This document shows positions 1 through 7,722 of a stretch of 64,000 nt of DNA, piece by piece; position 1 is the stretch's first letter; each line of letters starts with the position of its first letter. A program made the translations under genes and the position numbers. The stretch lies in assembly GCA_900542165.1 (NCBI GenBank), contig UQMM01000003.1, positions 56,511-120,510 on the forward strand, written 5' to 3'. Origin of the DNA: an uncultured Collinsella sp. (GTDB lineage Bacteria; Actinomycetota; Coriobacteriia; Coriobacteriales; Coriobacteriaceae). Below the pieces are notes generated by a model that saw only the letters and a list, made by a program, of their open reading frames with translations, did no database searches and was not told where the DNA came from.

Positions 1-1263
1 GTCATCTGCCCGGTCCGCATGGCTTATGATGCCGAGGCAGGCGAGCTGACCGTCACCAACAAGCGTTGGTTTACCACCCTCGAGGATGTCTGCCTGTCGG
101 CGGAGACCCTGGTGGACGGCGACGTGGTTTGCCGCAAGACACTCATGCCCGGTGCGGTTGCCCCCGGCGAGTCCATCCAGCTTCCGCTGGTGATTCACGA
201 GGCCGCGGTAGGCGAGACCCTGCTGACCGTGCGCGCCTACACCATGGCAGCTCACGTCTGGTGCGAGCCGATGTTCCAGCTGGGCGCTAGCCAGTTTGCC
301 ATCGCCAACCATCCGGCGCCGGCCATCGCGGCCCCCGCTCGTCCTGAGCTTACGGTCGAGGAGACCGAGCAGGAGATCCGCATTCACTCCCTCAACGGCG
401 AGCTGGCCTTCAGCAAAGTCAACGGTACCGTGAGCGAGTGGAAGGCATCCGGCCGCGACGTCATGGCCTCTGGTCCCCAGGTTGGTTTTTGGCATCCGCT
501 CGTCGACAACCACGCTCAGGAGTATGACTCCCTGTGGAAGGACAACTTCATCGATGTGATGCAGACGTCTACCCGCAAGGTTTCTTGGAAGCAGGATGGC
601 AATGCGGTCGTCGTTACCGTGAGCCAGCGTATCGCTCCTCCCGTCCGCGCGTTCGGCATGCGCGTCGAGCTCGTCTACACCGTGCTTCCGAGCGGTCGCG
701 TCGACCTCAAGGTTTCCGGCGAGCCCTACGGCGATTACTCGGATATCATCCCGCGCATCGGCATCTCCTTCGAGGTTCCCGGTTGCGATCGTGCCGTTGA
801 GTGGTACGGTCACGGCCCGGGCGAGAATTATCCGGACTCGCTGCGCGCCAACCCGGTCGGCCATTACCGCACTACGGTCGACGACATGTTCACGCCCTAC
901 GTTATGCCTCAGGACTGCGCCAACCGCGAGGGTACCCGCTGGGTCGCCCTGCGCTCTGGCCATGGCGACGGCGTGCTGGTGACCCGTCCGGCTGACGCCG
1001 CCTCCAACCCGTTCTCATTCTCGGCATGGCCCTATAGCTGCGAGGCCATCGATAACGCCAAGCACGTCTACGACCTTGTCAAGGGCGACACGGTCACGGT
1101 CAACATCAACGACCAGTTGCTCGGCCTTGGCTCGAACTCTTGGGGTTCCGAGGTGCTCAATTCCTATCGCACCCGTTTTGAGAGCTTCAGCTTTGAGGTG
1201 TCCCTGCGACCGCTGACGTCTGCCGATCTGGCTCAGGCGCTGGCACCCATTAAGGAGGCATAA
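1..1263 (+). CDS. ebgA: Beta-galactosidase, GH2 family, C-terminal part (EbgA-type)
   Basis: The reading frame is open from the first base, so this is the last 420 residues of a protein that starts upstream of the window. The sequence matches the C-terminal beta-sandwich ('small chain') domain of LacZ/EbgA beta-galactosidases, with the family motif WYGHGPGENYPDS about 270 residues into the visible part. The enzyme would hydrolyse terminal beta-galactosides in the cytoplasm. The catalytic acid/base and nucleophile lie in the missing upstream part and cannot be checked. Three bases separate its stop from ebgC, the same order as in the E. coli ebgAC operon, which is why EbgA is preferred to LacZ. 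A role in releasing galactose from pectic galactan side chains is possible given the locus further on, but is inferred. Confidence 0.85.
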   Translation, partial: VICPVRMAYDAEAGELTVTNKRWFTTLEDVCLSAETLVDGDVVCRKTLMPGAVAPGESIQLPLVIHEAAVGETLLTVRAYTMAAHVWCEPMFQLGASQFAIANHPAPAIAAPARPELTVEETEQEIRIHSLNGELAFSKVNGTVSEWKASGRDVMASGPQVGFWHPLVDNHAQEYDSLWKDNFIDVMQTSTRKVSWKQDGNAVVVTVSQRIAPPVRAFGMRVELVYTVLPSGRVDLKVSGEPYGDYSDIIPRIGISFEVPGCDRAVEWYGHGPGENYPDSLRANPVGHYRTTVDDMFTPYVMPQDCANREGTRWVALRSGHGDGVLVTRPADAASNPFSFSAWPYSCEAIDNAKHVYDLVKGDTVTVNINDQLLGLGSNSWGSEVLNSYRTRFESFSFEVSLRPLTSADLAQALAPIKEA

Positions 1264-1266
1264 GTC

Positions 1267-1722
1267 ATGCATGTCTTTAACTCACGTGCCGACTTCGATG
1301 CTCAGATGAAGTCCGTCAAGAAGTGGATGCGTACCGGTCAGGCGCTCGATGGCGTTGCCGACCTGCAGCACGACGTGGCGTACTCCATCGGCGACTCGTT
1401 GGTGTACTGGTGGGTCTATGCCCGCGAGGCCGCAACCGCCGATCTGGTCGGTCACCGTCGCTACCATGCCGTGCTCGCTCCGCTCGACGGCGACCTGACC
1501 GTCGAGGTTGCCCCCAAGGCAGGCCTCACCTGCACCCGCGCTTACAGCGATATCGATGATCGCGAGCGCTTTGAGGGGGCGGGGGAGACCGTGACGATTC
1601 CCGCCGGCGGCGTTGCCGTCGTCGAGATCGACGAGGCTTACCGTGTTATCGCCGAGGCTTCGGATCCCCGCGTCGTGGTACTGCACGTGACGGTCGAAGG
1701 TTATTCCTTCCCCAACAAGTAG
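1267..1722 (+). CDS. ebgC: Beta-galactosidase accessory subunit EbgC (YhcH/YjgK/YiaL family)
   Basis: The 151-residue protein follows E. coli EbgC (149 residues) along its whole length, including VAYSIGDSLVYW, GHRRYHAVL, the GETVTIPAG region and the final EGYSFPNK. EbgC is the small cupin-fold subunit needed for full activity of the EbgA galactosidase. It starts 4 bp after the ebgA stop, with the ribosome site AAGGAGG inside the ebgA 3' end, so the pair is translationally linked. Related YhcH/YiaL proteins occur alone in sialic acid and pentose operons, but the neighbour and the close match make the EbgC assignment firm. Confidence 0.88.
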   Translation: MHVFNSRADFDAQMKSVKKWMRTGQALDGVADLQHDVAYSIGDSLVYWWVYAREAATADLVGHRRYHAVLAPLDGDLTVEVAPKAGLTCTRAYSDIDDRERFEGAGETVTIPAGGVAVVEIDEAYRVIAEASDPRVVVLHVTVEGYSFPNK

Positions 1723-1808
1723 TATTCGTCCGTTTGGACGTTTGCTTCGCGCCGTTAAGGGGGATGGCTTTGTTGACTCCCTTTTCCCCATTCCCCTTAG
1801 CAGGTGCG

Positions 1809-1843
1809 CCGTCCGTGTTTGCACTTGCAGCTCGGACGGTTTT
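1809..1843 (+). terminator. Probable terminator after ebgAC
   Basis: A 7-bp perfect inverted repeat (CCGTCCG / CGGACGG) with a 17-base loop is followed by TTTT. It lies between ebgC and the permease start. A longer imperfect hairpin (TAAGGGGGATGG / CCATTCCCCTTA) sits just before it at about 1757-1799. Confidence 0.5.
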
Positions 1844-1875
1844 AGATGACATTTAACAGATGATTGGGAGGGCTT

Positions 1876-3339
1876 ATGAGCTCTGAAAAACGAGGAACGA
1901 TTGGTTCGTTCGCTCTGCTGGGCATGACGGTCGCCGCCGTGTTCGGTATCAAGAACATCATCAACAACAACGCGGCCATCGGCTTGGCAGCAGCGCCGTC
2001 GTTCTTTTTCGCCACGCTTTTGTACTTTGTCCCCTATACCCTGGTTACCGCCGAGTTCGTCGGCCTCAACAAGGACTCCGAGTCTGGCGTGTACGCATGG
2101 GTTAAGACCTCGATGGGTGGTCGCTGGGCGTTCCTGACGGCATTTAGCTACTGGTTCGTTAACCTGTTCTTCTTTGCGTCCGTCCTGCCCAACGTCATCA
2201 TCTACGCGAGCTACGTGTTCTTTGGTGCCAACGCCGAGCTTTCGCAGCTGTGGATCACCATTATCGAGATCGTCGTCTTTGCTATCGCCACGTGGGTTTC
2301 GACCAAGGGCGCTAAGTGGATCGGTTCCATTTCCTCCTTCGGTTCGACCGCGGCTCTCGGCCTGACCGCCGTGTTCATCCTGCTGTCCCTGGCTGCTGCC
2401 TTTGGCGGCGTTGAGTTCGCTACGGCTCCTACTCCCGCTAACATGGCTCCCGACATGAGCAACTTCGCAACTGCGTGGGGCTTCTTCGGTACGCTTGCCT
2501 GGATCATCCAGGGCGTTGGCGGCGCTGAGTCTGTCGGCGTGTTCCTTAACGACCTTAAGGGTGGCGTCAAGGCCTTCGTGCGCACCGTCGTTATCGCCGG
2601 CCTGACCATCGGCCTTCTGTATGCAGGCGCTTCGCTGTTGGTTAACCTGTTCATCCCCGAGGGCGGCGTTGCCATCTCCACCGGTATCTTCGACGTATTC
2701 GGCGCTGTCTTTGCCCACTTTGGCATTCCCATGGAAGTGTCTACGCGCGCCATCGGCTTGATCCTTCTCGCCGCCACGCTGGGCTCCCTCATGATGTGGA
2801 CCTCTGCTCCCATCAAGGTTTTCTTCACCGAGATCCCCAAGGGCGTCTTTGGTAGCAAGATCGTCGAGCTCAACGAGCGTGGCATTCCCGCCCGCGCCGC
2901 TTGGCTGCAGTTCGCCATCGTCGTTCCCATCCTGATCATCCCGGCTCTGGGCTCCGGCAACCTCGACGACCTGCTCATGATCGTCACCAACATGACTGCT
3001 GCCACCGCTCTGCTCCCGCCGCTGCTGATTTTGCTTGCCTACTTTATGCTGCGCAAGAACTTCGACGCTGCTCCTCGTGGCTTCCGCATGGGTTCGCGTA
3101 CCTTCGGCCTGGTCGTTGCTGCATTCCTGCTTGTGGTCTTCTGCTTCGTGCTTATCTGCGGCACCATTCCGCTCGATCAGCCGCTGTGGCTGACGCTGGT
3201 CTACAACGTTGGCGGCGTGGTTGTCTTCCTGGGCCTTGCCGTGATGTGGTACAACCGCTACATCAACCGCCTGCGCGAGACCGATCCCGAGGCCGCCGAG
3301 AACGAGCTTCGCCCTTCCGTCCTCGATATGATGGAGTAG
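1876..3339 (+). CDS. APC-superfamily amino acid permease, YjeM/GadC-like
   Basis: A 487-residue integral membrane protein with about 12 hydrophobic segments. The N-terminus (GTIGSFALLGMTVAAVFGIKN) and the ESGVYAWVKTSMGGRWAF segment after the second helix are typical of the YjeM and glutamate:GABA antiporter branch of the APC superfamily. It would move an amino acid across the cytoplasmic membrane by proton symport or antiport; the substrate cannot be read from sequence. The ATG at 1876 is chosen because GGGAGGG ends 3 bp upstream; a TTG four codons earlier is in frame but lies before that ribosome site. The gene is monocistronic, with terminator-like hairpins on both sides. Confidence 0.82.
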   Translation: MSSEKRGTIGSFALLGMTVAAVFGIKNIINNNAAIGLAAAPSFFFATLLYFVPYTLVTAEFVGLNKDSESGVYAWVKTSMGGRWAFLTAFSYWFVNLFFFASVLPNVIIYASYVFFGANAELSQLWITIIEIVVFAIATWVSTKGAKWIGSISSFGSTAALGLTAVFILLSLAAAFGGVEFATAPTPANMAPDMSNFATAWGFFGTLAWIIQGVGGAESVGVFLNDLKGGVKAFVRTVVIAGLTIGLLYAGASLLVNLFIPEGGVAISTGIFDVFGAVFAHFGIPMEVSTRAIGLILLAATLGSLMMWTSAPIKVFFTEIPKGVFGSKIVELNERGIPARAAWLQFAIVVPILIIPALGSGNLDDLLMIVTNMTAATALLPPLLILLAYFMLRKNFDAAPRGFRMGSRTFGLVVAAFLLVVFCFVLICGTIPLDQPLWLTLVYNVGGVVVFLGLAVMWYNRYINRLRETDPEAAENELRPSVLDMME

Positions 3340-3386
3340 CGGCTAGGATTAATCTACGGCTGTGGAATAAATCGATTCCCTTTCCT

Positions 3387-3418
3387 AAGGAGGGGCCTTA
3401 CGAGGCCCCTCCTTTTGT
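3387..3418 (+). terminator. Rho-independent terminator of the permease gene
   Basis: A perfect 11-bp stem (AAGGAGGGGCC / GGCCCCTCCTT) with a 6-base loop is followed by TTGTGTTTT. It lies 47 bp after the permease stop. Confidence 0.85.
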
Positions 3419-3442
3419 GTTTTGGGGCATGGTTTTGGCCCC

Positions 3443-3664
3443 CGTGGTCAAAAAATGCCAAATATGAGTACTGTTGCAAAAGAAGTGCCATATTTTTCGG
3501 CCTGCTCTGAGCGAAAATGGGCTCAAAATCGATTTATCTAACTCCCTTTAAAGGGCGTTTGACGGCTTTCAACCTCTTCGAATCGCTCAAGCTAGGCAAT
3601 TTGCTCTCGATTTTGCTGCTACTAAATTGGTGACAGTACTCATATTTGCCACTTTTTGACCACG
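3443..3664. repeat. 222-bp MITE-like element with 32-bp terminal inverted repeats
   Basis: The ends are inverted copies of one another, matching at 30 of 32 positions: 3443-3474 begins CGTGGTCAAAAA and ends GAGTACTGT, and 3633-3664 is its reverse complement. The roughly 158-bp interior is AT-richer than the neighbouring genes and has no credible reading frame. No flanking target-site duplication is obvious. The element fills most of the 420-bp gap between the permease terminator and ptsH. Confidence 0.7.
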
Positions 3665-3760
3665 AGGTGATCAGAGGAGCTCTCAACAAGCATCTAACGG
3701 TACAATAGCTACCACGTGGCTGGGTTTGCCGGCCGAATGTGCGATGCCGCGGGAGGGGAT

Positions 3761-4009
3761 ATGGTCGAGTTTACAAAGACGATTAAAGATCCGTTGGGAC
3801 TGCATGCCCGCCCGGTTGCGCTGCTCTATGACATCATTGCCAAGCATCGTAGCGACGTGTCGGTCAGCATCGGCGACCGCCATACCGACGGTCGCGACGT
3901 TATGGGCCTCATGGCTCTCTACGGCGAGTGCGGCGAGGACATCGTGTTCCGCGTTTCGGGCGTGGATGAGGCCTCCTGCGCCACGTCGATCAGAAACCTC
4001 TCGCTCTAA
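3761..4009 (+). CDS. ptsH: HPr-family phosphocarrier protein with Asp at position 46
   Basis: An 82-residue protein of normal HPr length. HPr carries phosphate from Enzyme I to the sugar-specific EIIA proteins of the PTS. The active-site motif GLHARP puts the phosphorylated His at residue 15, and VMGLMAL aligns with the helix after the regulatory serine. In Gram-positive HPr that serine (Ser46) is phosphorylated by HPr kinase and serves catabolite control; here the aligned residue is Asp46. The ATG at 3761 is chosen over an in-frame start at 3716 because GGGAGGGG lies just upstream and the family N-terminus fits. No Enzyme I or PTS permease gene is nearby. Confidence 0.85.
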   Translation: MVEFTKTIKDPLGLHARPVALLYDIIAKHRSDVSVSIGDRHTDGRDVMGLMALYGECGEDIVFRVSGVDEASCATSIRNLSL

Positions 4010-4017
4010 TCTCAACA

Positions 4018-4050
4018 ATGCAACAAAGGGGACAGTCCCCTTTGTTGCAT
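4018..4050. repeat. Perfect 33-bp palindrome with GGGGACAGTCCCC core
   Basis: Two perfect 16-bp arms (ATGCAACAAAGGGGAC and its complement) flank one central base, 8 bp after the ptsH stop. No T-tract follows, so it is not a standard terminator. The core resembles the other AAAGGGG-type palindromes of this window, so it is treated as a dispersed REP-like unit. Confidence 0.75.
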
Positions 4051-4064
4051 AAATTGGTATGACA

Positions 4065-4107
4065 AGGCATCGCAAAGAGATGGTCTTTGCGGTGCCTCTT
4101 TTGTTTC
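4065..4107 (+). terminator. Probable terminator of ptsH
   Basis: AGGCATCGCAAAGA pairs with TCTTTGCGGTGCCT (13 of 14 positions) around a 5-base loop and is followed by CTTTTGTTT. Confidence 0.7.
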
Positions 4108-4149
4108 GTATAGGAAACTTTTTCGAAATCTGAATGGGGACCCTTTCCA

Positions 4150-4203
4150 AAAAGTTAACCACGTGTTAGTTTACTAAAGCGAACATAGACGTGGTTAACT
4201 TTT
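4150..4203. promoter_or_regulatory. 54-bp inverted repeat in the feoA promoter region
   Basis: Perfect 15-bp arms (AAAAGTTAACCACGT at 4150-4164, complement at 4189-4203) enclose 24 bases that contain a smaller dyad, TTAGT-TT-ACTAA at 4167-4178. The repeat ends 42 bp before feoA. The position suits an operator or promoter for the iron operon. The inner dyad is only loosely like a DtxR/IdeR half site, so iron control here is a guess. Confidence 0.5.
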
Positions 4204-4245
4204 ATCGCGTCGATGTTGAGGACGAACTGACGTTAGGAGCAACTC

Positions 4246-4488
4246 ATGTCTTGCGGACCGCAGATGCCGGCAATGCCGCTTTCGATGGTAAAAGCGGGCG
4301 AAACCGTGCGCGTGTCTCGTGTAAAGGGCAATGAGGATATGAAGCACCACCTCAAGGACCTCGGCTTTGTCGAGGGCAGCGAGATTCACGTGGTGAGCTC
4401 GAGTGGCGCCAATATCATCGTCACGGTGCTGGGCGCACGCTTTGGCATCGATTCCAAGGTTGCCATGCACATCATGACCGTCGGTTAG
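4246..4488 (+). CDS. feoA: Ferrous iron transport protein FeoA (first copy)
   Basis: An 80-residue SH3-like FeoA protein with the family signature HHLKDLGFVEGSEIHVV and the end IDSKVAMHIMTVG. FeoA is a small cytoplasmic partner of the FeoB Fe(II) transporter. The start at 4246 has the ribosome site TTAGGAG about 8 bp upstream. A second feoA follows 40 bp later and feoB follows that, so this is the first gene of a feoA-feoA-feoB operon. Confidence 0.92.
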   Translation: MSCGPQMPAMPLSMVKAGETVRVSRVKGNEDMKHHLKDLGFVEGSEIHVVSSSGANIIVTVLGARFGIDSKVAMHIMTVG

Positions 4489-4528
4489 TCCGCAGCATTT
4501 CATAAAAATCCGAAAGGGGGACAAGAGG

Positions 4529-4750
4529 ATGAAGACGTTGGGTGACGTTAAGGTGGGCGAGAGCTCTACCATCGTCAAGCTTCACGGTGAGGGTGCGCTT
4601 CGCCGTCACCTTATGGACCTGGGGCTCATCAAGGGCACTTCGTTCAAGGTCGTGAAGGTTGCACCGCTCGGTGATCCGGTCGAGATCAACGTGCGCGGCT
4701 ACGAGCTTTCCATCCGCAAGGAGGAGGCTGCCGTCGTCGAGGTCCAGTAA
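4529..4750 (+). CDS. feoA: Ferrous iron transport protein FeoA (second copy)
   Basis: A 73-residue FeoA protein with RRHLMDLGLIKGTSFKVVK followed by the usual DPVEINVRGYELSIRKEEA end, which is closer to the FeoA consensus than the first copy. The upstream GAAAGGGGG is a good ribosome site. Both copies are intact and differ at many positions, so this is an old paralogous pair rather than a recent duplication. Tandem feoA genes before feoB are common in anaerobic Gram-positive bacteria. Confidence 0.92.
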   Translation: MKTLGDVKVGESSTIVKLHGEGALRRHLMDLGLIKGTSFKVVKVAPLGDPVEINVRGYELSIRKEEAAVVEVQ

Positions 4751-4781
4751 GGACTCGCGGCGTATATTTCTGCAGATAAAG

Positions 4782-4800
4782 TTAGGTTTTTCTAACTTAA
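4782..4800. promoter_or_regulatory. Candidate DtxR/IdeR-type iron box upstream of feoB
   Basis: The 19 bases TTAGGTTTTTCTAACTTAA differ at only four positions from the textbook DtxR/IdeR operator TTAGGTTAGCCTAACCTAA and have the same length. The site lies 74 bp before the feoB start, in the gap after the second feoA. It suggests an internal, iron-repressed promoter for feoB. No regulator gene of that family is in the window. Confidence 0.5.
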
Positions 4801-4873
4801 CGCAGCATCTTTGAAGCACATTATCCAGCCCGCGCGGAGAAAGCAGCGCGGGCGCACAAGGAAGAAGGATTGA

Positions 4874-7201
4874 ATGGCGGATTCTCAGATCCATGTCGCG
4901 CTGGCGGGTAACCCCAACTGCGGCAAGACCACGCTTTTCAACCTGATCACCGGCGCCAACGGCTACGTTGGCAACTGGCCCGGCGTCACGGTTGAGAAAA
5001 AGGAGGCCAAGCTCCTAAGCGACAAGAACGTTACCATCACGGACCTCCCTGGCATCTACTCGCTTTCCCCCTACAGCCCCGAGGAACAATGCTCGCGCGA
5101 TTACCTCATGAGCGGCGAGCCCGATGTTGTCGTCCAGGTGGTCGACGCCACCAACCTCGAGCGTAACCTGTACCTGGCGCTTCAGGTTATCGAGACCGGC
5201 CTGCCCGTGGTCGTCGCCCTCAACATGGCCGACCTGGTCGAGAAGAACGGCGATAAGATCGACACGGACAAGCTCTCCAAGAAGCTCGGCTGCCCGGTTA
5301 TGATGATCTCCGCTCTTAAGAACAAAGGCATCACGGAACTGTTCGATCAGGTTAAGCAGTCCGCTGCTTCCAAGGGTCAGGTGCCCGAGCACAAGTTTGA
5401 TTCCTCCATTGAGGATGTCCTGACGCACATCGAGAACAACCTGCCGGCAAGCGTTCCCGCCAACAAGCGCCGCTACTATGCCGTCAAGCTGTTCGAGCGC
5501 GACGCGGACGCCTGCAAGCTCATCAACCTCACCAAGGAGAAGGCCGCACGCGTGGAGCAGCTGGTCGCCCAGTGCGAGCAGGACTGTGACGACGACGCCG
5601 AGTCCATCATCACCGGCGAGCGCTACGGCGTCATCGCCCACATCATCGACGAGTGCCTCACCAAGGCTCCTGCCAAGATGAGCACATCCGAGAAGATCGA
5701 CCGCGTGGTTACCAACCGTATTCTGGGTCTGCCGATCTTTGTCGTCATCATGTTCTGCGTGTACTACATCGCCGTTTCCACCCTGGGCGGCACGGTGACC
5801 GACTTCACCAACGACCAGCTCTTCGGTACCGACGGTTGGTATGTGCTCGGCCAGGGCCGCGACGCCTACGATGCGGCCGTCGAGGCTGCGGGCGACAATG
5901 CCGACTCGGTTGACCCGGCACAGTATGGCCCCTATGTCCCGGGTATCACCACCGTGGTGCACGACGCCCTTGTGGCGGGCGGCACCGAGGACGGTGGCCT
6001 AGTCGATTCGCTGGTCTGCGACGGCATCGTCGGCGGCCTGGGCGCCATCTTCGGCTTCGTCCCGCAGATGTTCCTGCTGTTCGTCATGCTGTCCTTCCTG
6101 GAGGACTGCGGCTATATGGCCCGCGTCGCCTTTATCATGGACCGCGTGTTCCGCCGCTTTGGCCTGTCCGGTAAGTCGTTCATCCCCATGCTCGTGTCCT
6201 CAGGCTGCGGCGTCCCCGGCGTCATGGCCACCAAGACCATCGAGAACGAGAAGGACCGCCGCATGACGGTCATGACCACCACGTTCATCCCCTGCGGCGC
6301 CAAGCTGCCGATCATCGCCCTGCTCATGGGCTCCATCATTGGCGATTCTTCCACCACGGCCGCATGGATCAGCCCGCTCTTCTACTTCCTGGGCGTCTTT
6401 GCCGTCATCGCCTCGGGCCTCATGCTCAAGAAGACCAAGCTCTTCGCCGGCCGTCCGACCCCGTTTGTCATGGAGCTTCCTGCCTACCACTTCCCGGCGA
6501 TCCGTTCCTGGGCGCTGCACGTGTGGGAGCGCTGCTGGGCCTTTATCAAGAAGGCCGGTACGGTCATCTTTGCGTCCACCGTCGTCGTTTGGTTCCTCTC
6601 CAACTTTGGTAGCTATAACGGTTCCTTTGGCTTCCTGCCTGCGATGGACGGCATCCCCGAGGAGTTTATGGACTACTCCGTGCTTGCCATGCTGGGCAAC
6701 CTGGTCGCTTGGATCTTCGCCCCGCTCGGCTTTAGCACCTGGCAGGCCACCGCACTGACTGTCTCTGGCCTCGTCGCCAAGGAGAACGTCGTCGCCACCG
6801 CCGGCTCGCTGCTGTCCGTCGCCGACGCGGGCGAGACCGACCCGAGCCTGTGGACCGCGTTTGCCGGCATGTTCCCCACCATGGGCGCTTGCGTTGCCTT
6901 CGGCGCCTTCAACCTGCTGTGCGCTCCGTGCTTTGCCGCCATTGGCACCATCCGCAACCAGATGGACTCTGGCAAGTGGACTGCGATTGCCATCGGTTAC
7001 GAGTGCGCCTTCGCTTGGGTGATCGGCCTGTTCATCAACCAGTTCTACAACTTGCTTGTTCTTGGACAGTTTGGTATCTGGACGATTGTGGCCATCGTGC
7101 TGCTGGTTGCGATGCTCTTCCAGATCTTCCGTCCCATGCCCAAGCATGCATGGACCGACGAGGACGAGACCAACACTGCTTCCGCCGCAGTTTCCGCTTA
7201 A
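4874..7201 (+). CDS. feoB: Ferrous iron transporter FeoB
   Basis: A 775-residue Fe(II) transporter. The N-terminal G domain has the P-loop GNPNCGKTT (residues 12-20), the G3 motif DLPG and the G4 motif NMAD, followed by the helical guanine-dissociation-inhibitor-like region. From about residue 285 a polytopic membrane domain carries the gate motifs SSGCGVPGVMATKT and FIPCGAKLPI. About 70 polar residues are inserted between the first two membrane segments (TDFTNDQLFG to GGLVDSL), longer than in E. coli FeoB. The start has GAAGAAGGA just upstream. The gene belongs to the feo operon, and a FeoB-associated Cys-rich peptide follows. Confidence 0.96.
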   Translation: MADSQIHVALAGNPNCGKTTLFNLITGANGYVGNWPGVTVEKKEAKLLSDKNVTITDLPGIYSLSPYSPEEQCSRDYLMSGEPDVVVQVVDATNLERNLYLALQVIETGLPVVVALNMADLVEKNGDKIDTDKLSKKLGCPVMMISALKNKGITELFDQVKQSAASKGQVPEHKFDSSIEDVLTHIENNLPASVPANKRRYYAVKLFERDADACKLINLTKEKAARVEQLVAQCEQDCDDDAESIITGERYGVIAHIIDECLTKAPAKMSTSEKIDRVVTNRILGLPIFVVIMFCVYYIAVSTLGGTVTDFTNDQLFGTDGWYVLGQGRDAYDAAVEAAGDNADSVDPAQYGPYVPGITTVVHDALVAGGTEDGGLVDSLVCDGIVGGLGAIFGFVPQMFLLFVMLSFLEDCGYMARVAFIMDRVFRRFGLSGKSFIPMLVSSGCGVPGVMATKTIENEKDRRMTVMTTTFIPCGAKLPIIALLMGSIIGDSSTTAAWISPLFYFLGVFAVIASGLMLKKTKLFAGRPTPFVMELPAYHFPAIRSWALHVWERCWAFIKKAGTVIFASTVVVWFLSNFGSYNGSFGFLPAMDGIPEEFMDYSVLAMLGNLVAWIFAPLGFSTWQATALTVSGLVAKENVVATAGSLLSVADAGETDPSLWTAFAGMFPTMGACVAFGAFNLLCAPCFAAIGTIRNQMDSGKWTAIAIGYECAFAWVIGLFINQFYNLLVLGQFGIWTIVAIVLLVAMLFQIFRPMPKHAWTDEDETNTASAAVSA

Positions 7202-7230
7202 GTCCGAATAAGGATTAACCTCTTTCCACG

Positions 7231-7265
7231 AGCCCGGGTGTCCCAGCGACACTCGGGCTTTTTGG
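7231..7265 (+). terminator. Terminator after feoB
   Basis: AGCCCGGGTGTC pairs with GACACTCGGGCT around a 6-base loop (11 of 12 bp) and is followed by TTTTT, 30 bp after the feoB stop. Confidence 0.88.
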
Positions 7266-7300
7266 TAGGGGGAGATGTGGCGTTTCCGCAGATAAAACCG

Positions 7301-7327
7301 ACCAAAATAAACCTGTCCCTTTTTGGT
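7301..7327. repeat. Small palindromic repeat, copy 1 of the CCAAAATAAACC family
   Basis: ACCAAAA and TTTTGGT flank AAACCTGTCCC. The 25 bases at 7302-7326 match the reverse complement of 56948-56972 at 24 positions, so the unit is dispersed. The short stretch CTTTTTGGTAGG also appears twice here, at about 7259 and 7319. Confidence 0.6.
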
Positions 7328-7377
7328 AGGTGGAGAATGGGGTAAAGTAAGTGATGGTTAACTAGAGGAGGCTTGCT

Positions 7378-7578
7378 ATGGCACCTATCGATATTGTTGT
7401 ACTGGCTGTTATCGGCATTGCGTTTGTTGCCGTGTGCGTGCGCATCCACCGCAAGGGCACCTGCGCCGACTGCGCTCAGGGCGGCGTTTGCACGGGGCAT
7501 TGCTCCAACAAAAAGACGTGCGCCGCACTTAAGGGCGTGGACAAAATCGCCGAAGACCTGGGCCGCGGTATTAAATAA
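7378..7578 (+). CDS. FeoB-associated Cys-rich membrane peptide
   Basis: A 66-residue peptide with one N-terminal membrane helix (IDIVVLAVIGIAFVAVCVRI) and a cytoplasmic tail holding six cysteines (CADCAQGGVC, GHC, KKTCAAL). This is the layout of the FeoB-associated Cys-rich membrane protein family, which is proposed to stand in for FeoC or to hand iron to or from FeoB. The start has AGAGGAGG 8 bp upstream. A terminator separates it from feoB, so it may have its own promoter or be made by read-through. The role is known only by association. Confidence 0.8.
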   Translation: MAPIDIVVLAVIGIAFVAVCVRIHRKGTCADCAQGGVCTGHCSNKKTCAALKGVDKIAEDLGRGIK

Positions 7579-7591
7579 GGTCTAGGCATCC

Positions 7592-7628
7592 AAGCGCCTC
7601 GCGAGCATCCGTTCGCGGGGCGCTTTGC
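7592..7628 (+). terminator. Terminator after the Cys-rich peptide gene
   Basis: AAGCGCCTCGCGA pairs with TCGCGGGGCGCTT (12 of 13 bp) around an 8-base loop. The T-tract is weak. Confidence 0.65.
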
Positions 7629-7722
7629 ACATTTGGGGGCGAGCGCGGCGAGTTGTAGAGTGATTTTGGGGTATCGTTACCTGTACTGTTAATTGGCAAC
7701 TTATCTATAACGGAGTATCCCC

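Noticed and set aside
4246..4750. One feoA copy as a pseudogene
   Set aside because: Both copies are full length, have good ribosome sites and keep the family core.
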